64,000 nt of DNA, from positions 2,852,001 to 2,916,000 of the forward strand of contig NZ_OY781063.1 of assembly GCF_963676285.1 (NCBI RefSeq), read 5' to 3'. The notes beneath the pieces were generated by a model. It saw only the letters and a program-made list of their open reading frames with translations. It did no database searches and was not told the origin of the DNA. The DNA comes from an uncultured Sphaerochaeta sp. GTDB lineage: Bacteria; Spirochaetota; Spirochaetia; Sphaerochaetales; Sphaerochaetaceae. This document shows positions 60,901 through 64,000 of this stretch, piece by piece. A program made the position numbers and the translations under genes. Within the stretch, counting starts at the first letter, position 1. The number at the start of each line of letters is the position of its first letter.

Positions 60901-63900
60901 AACCTCAAGGAGGTATTCCTTGTCTGCAAGCTTCCTGCTGAACTTCCTGTCTGCCTTTTTTGCCCCTTCAAAACGTGATTGCCAGATAAGCCTCTCCACA
61001 AAGCGTTCGGGGTCACGCACCTCATCTTTCATTGCGGTGAAGGTTTCTGCGCTTTGGTTTTCCTCAAGGACTTTCAGGACTGCTTCTGCTGTTACTTCCT
61101 GTTCCCCACTAAGCCCATCCTCAACGGTCTTCAATGCCCTCTGGAATGTCTTGAACAGGGTTGGGTCTTGGAGCATTATACGCCTGAATTGGATTTCCCA
61201 ATCAACATCGGGGTCTCCCTCCAATGCCTTGAGGGTGGAATCCGGTACGTAGTAATGACTTTCCAGTGCCCTTTTTGTGGTATCAAGGTCAACATCACGA
61301 CTGATGGAAGCCAAAACCTGATCTGATTCTTTGGTTTCCAAGTCAATATAAGCAGGATTCTCTGGAGTGGGAATCCTATTATCAAAGACGTCTTCCATGT
61401 TTTGCTTGTTGACGAAGGGCTTTATGTCCAGTATCTTTTGTTTAGAGACCAATGTCGTAATGTCTGGTACGCTCCTTAGTAGGGTGTGCGCATTCTCGAC
61501 TGGTCTCGTTTTTATTCTTTCTTCAAGGATATCTGATTTAACATTGCCAATATGCTCACGACTTTCCTTACCAAAAGCTCTGCTGTTTATTGCAAGGATA
61601 TTGCCTTGCAATGCGTATTCATCTAGGGATTTTTCCCCATTCATTTCCGGCTTCCAAGGATACATGCTGTTTACAGTAATTCCATTATCCACTGCTATAC
61701 CATCTTTCCCATCTGGATAGTCAAAGTAATTCCTGACAGCAATAAGCAGTGGTTGCATTTCTCCCCGATAATCCACGTAGTACCGAGTGACAAAAAGCGG
61801 CCCATCCTTGTTTATATCATTGTTTGATGGAGAGTTAATAACCATGACAGGATTAGCAAGCTCTTGCGCAATCCTGCTTACATGGAAGATATTAACGCCA
61901 TCCTTACCATGCTCCCTGATGATATGATTGATGTTGCGGCTACTCATTCTCACTTCACCATCATTCAGCTTAAATATCTCCTCATCTGCATTTCTCTTAT
62001 ACTTCAACCTATTGAACCAAAACCAATGGGGTGCAATCGTTTTCTGGTTGTCCCAATCATAATCAACACCACTTTTTTCCAGCGAACCATAGTAATTGGA
62101 AATCAACTCCTCAAGATGCCAATACCCACGATTTGAAATCTTTGCAAGTGTATCCACCACCTCATTTGGTTCTCCAAACAGGTCAAGCTGCAGTTGTGGT
62201 GCTTTGGTTGCCTCTATGGTAGCCTCCTGCTCTGTCTTGCTCTCCTGCTCAAGCTTGAAGTCAAAGAGTCTGTCAAAGGCTATTCTTGTTTCCCTGTCGA
62301 GCTGTGGGCTTATTAACCCAAGGAAGTCACGTATTGCCTGTCCAATCTCCTTGAAGATTGTCCCTAGGCTCTTGTCCCTGATTTTCCCATCGATGAAGTA
62401 CTGCTCAAGGTCTTTGGCAAAGGCTTCCTGAAAGTGCGTTCCGATTTTACCACCGTCCTGCTCAAGCTGGCTTGCATATACCTTGAGGAATGGTGCGAAT
62501 TGCTCGGTATCCTTGATTACGTTTACAAGGACATGCCCCATTTCGTGGACAACGGTGGTTGGGGTGAATCCCTTTGCAAGCCCAATCTGATGCTTGTTTC
62601 CCTTCCTGTACGTGAGTCCATTCAGCAATGGCTTTGCATTCCCAATCTGCACTTCTGCGCTTGCAATGCCTTCCTGTGAGTTGAGGAAGTCAGTCTCCTG
62701 TTCCATTGAGAGTGCAATAAATGGCTGTGCATTGAAGTTTTCATTGAAGAATGTGTTCACGTCCGTCTTGGCTACCTTGGAGGCAACAAAGGCAAAATAT
62801 GTGGAAGGAATGGAGAGCTTGTAAGCTTCCTCCTCGGTCATGCTCGGGGACTGTTTCTTGATGGTGTCATGTATCTGTGGAAGGATGGTCTTGTTGAGGA
62901 ATTCCACCTCTTCCGGTTTGGCCCCCTTTCTCTGGAGCGTCCTGTTGTAATGATTGTATTGCTTCTTTACAACCTGCTCAGGCTCTGCGGTCTCCTGCTT
63001 GTCAAGGCTCATTTCCTCCTCGTTCAGCAGGGCTTCCTCTTCAAACAATTCGCTCTCTGTAGGCTCTGGTTCAGTTTCCTGTGTAGTTTCCTCACTCTCG
63101 TCAAGAACTGCCTCTGTAGGCTCAGGAGGTGGTGCTACAGGCTCACTCTGGACTGCTTCCTTGACACCCTCTTCGGTGCGGAGAATGAGGGAGTGGGTTA
63201 TCCCGTCCTCTTCCCTGTCAATGATGATTTCATTCTCGTTCTCATGGTAGCCGACAACAGACTTCTGGGTGGCTGCATAGACTCTTGCCTTAGTCTTCAT
63301 GGTCTTTGCGTCATCGAAGATTACAGCACCGTTTTTCTCTACTGCATTATTTGCCCTTGCGAATGACCTTGCAGACTGCACTGACTCCTTGGTGAACTCG
63401 GAGGAGGTTTCAACGACCTCTACGTTGAGTGCTTTTGCTCCTTTCTTCTTGAGACCGGCTACAAGCCCTGCATGGGCCTCGTCCAGTGGTTTGAACAGGT
63501 CTCCGATCTGGATAACCTTGATAGGCTCACTGGCTTTCTTTACGTCAGTTTCCTTGACTCCACTGGGGACTTTTATATCATTAATGGAAACAGCAGCGGA
63601 ATTCTCATTGAACTCAGAGAACCTGTTTGCATTGCGCTTGAGTGCTGTATCGCTTGCGTTGTATTCCTGAATCGTGGAAACAGTAGCGGAGGGTAGGCCG
63701 GTAAGGATCATTCCCTTTGCGGTGGATACTGCGGTCTGGGCCATAGCCTTGATGATGTCTTCCTTGCTGTGCCCCTCGAACAGTGTCCCCTCTGTTTCAT
63801 TACTGTGCTTCATGATGTAATTGGAGGAGGCCATGCCGATAAGCTCTTCAATCGCTTCCTCTGCCGCTTCGCCTACAATGCCCTTCCCAAGGTAATCCGT

Positions 63901-64000
63901 GGCAATCCGCTGTCCCCATTTCTTGACAGCACCACTCTTCACCAATTCTTTTGTAGCCTGTTTGCTGAATATTTTACCGGCTACTTTGTTGGCAATTCCA
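57904..64000 (-). CDS. Giant polyvalent-type phage protein, 5' end outside the window
   Basis: The frame is open to the right edge, so at least 2,030 residues are visible and the N-terminus is missing. A TTG at 63945 is the first start-like codon but is probably internal. Counting from there: a zincin motif TTVVHEMGHVLVNV (His467, Glu468, His471); a segment EVRMSSRNINHIIREHGKDG near residues 655-675 that resembles PBECR-type nuclease domains of phage polyvalent proteins; a coiled coil at about 1150-1240; and a C-terminal region with LGFNILTMAKQIPALGLFAM and a hydrophobic LGLGLSLAGIMAFEGGF. Such proteins are thought to enter the cell with phage DNA and modify or cut host targets. The family assignments are by eye. 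Confidence 0.7.
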   Translation of the reverse strand, partial: GIANKVAGKIFSKQATKELVKSGAVKKWGQRIATDYLGKGIVGEAAEEAIEELIGMASSNYIMKHSNETEGTLFEGHSKEDIIKAMAQTAVSTAKGMILTGLPSATVSTIQEYNASDTALKRNANRFSEFNENSAAVSINDIKVPSGVKETDVKKASEPIKVIQIGDLFKPLDEAHAGLVAGLKKKGAKALNVEVVETSSEFTKESVQSARSFARANNAVEKNGAVIFDDAKTMKTKARVYAATQKSVVGYHENENEIIIDREEDGITHSLILRTEEGVKEAVQSEPVAPPPEPTEAVLDESEETTQETEPEPTESELFEEEALLNEEEMSLDKQETAEPEQVVKKQYNHYNRTLQRKGAKPEEVEFLNKTILPQIHDTIKKQSPSMTEEEAYKLSIPSTYFAFVASKVAKTDVNTFFNENFNAQPFIALSMEQETDFLNSQEGIASAEVQIGNAKPLLNGLTYRKGNKHQIGLAKGFTPTTVVHEMGHVLVNVIKDTEQFAPFLKVYASQLEQDGGKIGTHFQEAFAKDLEQYFIDGKIRDKSLGTIFKEIGQAIRDFLGLISPQLDRETRIAFDRLFDFKLEQESKTEQEATIEATKAPQLQLDLFGEPNEVVDTLAKISNRGYWHLEELISNYYGSLEKSGVDYDWDNQKTIAPHWFWFNRLKYKRNADEEIFKLNDGEVRMSSRNINHIIREHGKDGVNIFHVSRIAQELANPVMVINSPSNNDINKDGPLFVTRYYVDYRGEMQPLLIAVRNYFDYPDGKDGIAVDNGITVNSMYPWKPEMNGEKSLDEYALQGNILAINSRAFGKESREHIGNVKSDILEERIKTRPVENAHTLLRSVPDITTLVSKQKILDIKPFVNKQNMEDVFDNRIPTPENPAYIDLETKESDQVLASISRDVDLDTTKRALESHYYVPDSTLKALEGDPDVDWEIQFRRIMLQDPTLFKTFQRALKTVEDGLSGEQEVTAEAVLKVLEENQSAETFTAMKDEVRDPERFVERLIWQSRFEGAKKADRKFSRKLADKEYLLEVVRTLLKNSDMGSIHNDLPTEFYSLDYAFANKKDTEYRYKEARKAIRNDLRRYRRDFYKHKGMLPQLSYEKNVEGTYLDEGVEVEAFGNEELRKLLEAKDTDPVVKEMIRKNLATGDVVETLVNTTREQISQLEADLMGTEAELQETSDTLVNKEGELEAVEKNVAKLEDKYHNLQNINKKNSEKKRMYKRLNALKKKRIEAMRIKQTLDRTNRTIKNIAYSKSGTNDAKIMDKLNKTVEILYASTGEELSAEFEARKIGIRDIPYQLQPFFEFIDDRVYAQNPAKGMDIRTLVALRNAVADVRSEAKYERTMRNEALKRDTFKLANDYLATNNNKSFENIDDFREFMAQEKLKGKADKEGNKALSFFERNFITMNRLIDKIDPAQKTLKPYIFGGYDGNGVFHRGIEGVLDDEKRGEYKRYQEAKKVMKDLKIDQDSLLKKHVSIDVDTETNKRGKEKAVKREFTLEEAIGIYIYSKQPDAMDKLTSPDGNKLVIERDEDGNIIRNDVETVINSLTDEHKQFGDWLMNDMGGRYNEVADVYYKINNKSLEKIANYFPLIRTGEHIAFSDLMEDQYLNMQENPEDSMTRKRTGGDYPLQLNALSIWNKMVSRQEHYIAGAEFFHQTNWLMHKSGGDMYNLIAMNAGKDYATSLQDFLNRVANKRYIYDDADTMINKVRANMVVARLGFNILTMAKQIPALGLFAMEFGPKRLLEAITHMTTDYKGTSEYVYDKAPQMRGHSVSIDFSSFAQLEAKTPMGRKVKKIGEAGMTPIQFIDGFIKNTLWYGAYQNNLETMTEEQAAMEATRWINETQPGGTTKDTAAIYDTNSTIMKYLLMFTSQLNKNLNIVYDIPRAMKNQMYSKALKNTLGLGLSLAGIMAFEGGFSDEDDDDKMWDDMLRGFSAQMVSMMPIFGSDISDIVMDRYYSGNGLPMVSEASSFIKAIESKDEDRIRDRGINFGLGAAEFSGLPSGQMKKIWNAFEKDDEWNMWYLLGNSFVE

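Noticed and set aside
1..64000. tRNA or rRNA genes
   Set aside because: I looked for cloverleaf arms and conserved T-loop sequences in the gaps and found none that held up.

Overview
The window looks like chromosomal DNA of a free-living or gut-type spirochaete, most likely a Sphaerochaeta-like member of the Spirochaetaceae. This is an inference from protein content and style: a thiamine ABC importer, glycogen synthesis from ADP-glucose, L-arabinose use, many lipoproteins, and a Cas9 close in size and domain style to the Treponema/Sphaerochaeta type II-A proteins. I could not run a database search. Positions 1 to about 37,000 are ordinary host chromosome of moderate GC. From about 37,000 rightward the DNA is accessory and mostly richer in A+T.

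Host part. glnS, a DUF1349-like gene, an HD-domain gene, a PfkB sugar kinase, an HtrA protease and uvrB occupy 0.3-7.9 kb. A reverse-strand cluster at 7.9-10.4 kb encodes two caspase-fold lipoproteins and a secreted beta-rich protein. A TPP-riboswitch-controlled thiB-thiP-thiQ operon follows (10.4-14.4 kb), then nnr, a small membrane protein, a Nudix hydrolase and an MscS channel. A LacI-type regulator faces araA across an operator-promoter region, with a FGGY kinase (araB) convergent to araA. Next come glgA-glgC, then a reverse-strand set of 6S RNA, TPR gene, tsaE, tsaB and trxB, then infC-rpmI-rplT with a ZapB-like gene, fba, tatD, a flavodoxin paired with a CrtI-like flavoprotein, and an acyltransferase-like gene.

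CRISPR part (37.0-45.8 kb). A complete type II-A system is present: cas9, cas1, cas2 and csn2 overlap by a few bases and are followed by a leader and an array of 30 repeats and 29 spacers. I located the tracrRNA on the reverse strand between the acyltransferase gene and cas9. It has an anti-repeat, nexus hairpin, terminator hairpin and its own promoter. The locus is bracketed by two lone repeat fragments of type I-C form, one upstream of cas9 and one after the array, which suggests it sits in, or replaced, an older I-C locus.

Phage part (46-64 kb). Tail-fibre and receptor-binding genes (Ig-like, collagen-like with an S74 chaperone, glycine-rich) are followed by a class 3 lipase and a small membrane protein that together look like a lysis cassette without a peptidoglycan hydrolase. 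An A+T-rich restriction-modification operon with two cytosine-5 methyltransferases follows. The last 6 kb is one reverse-strand gene for a giant polyvalent-type phage protein with a zincin HEMGH motif, cut by the window edge. No integrase or attachment site is visible, so the prophage is incomplete in this window.

Across the host part, many genes have a -10 element ending 6 or 7 bases before the ATG and no ribosome binding site, so leaderless transcripts look common here.
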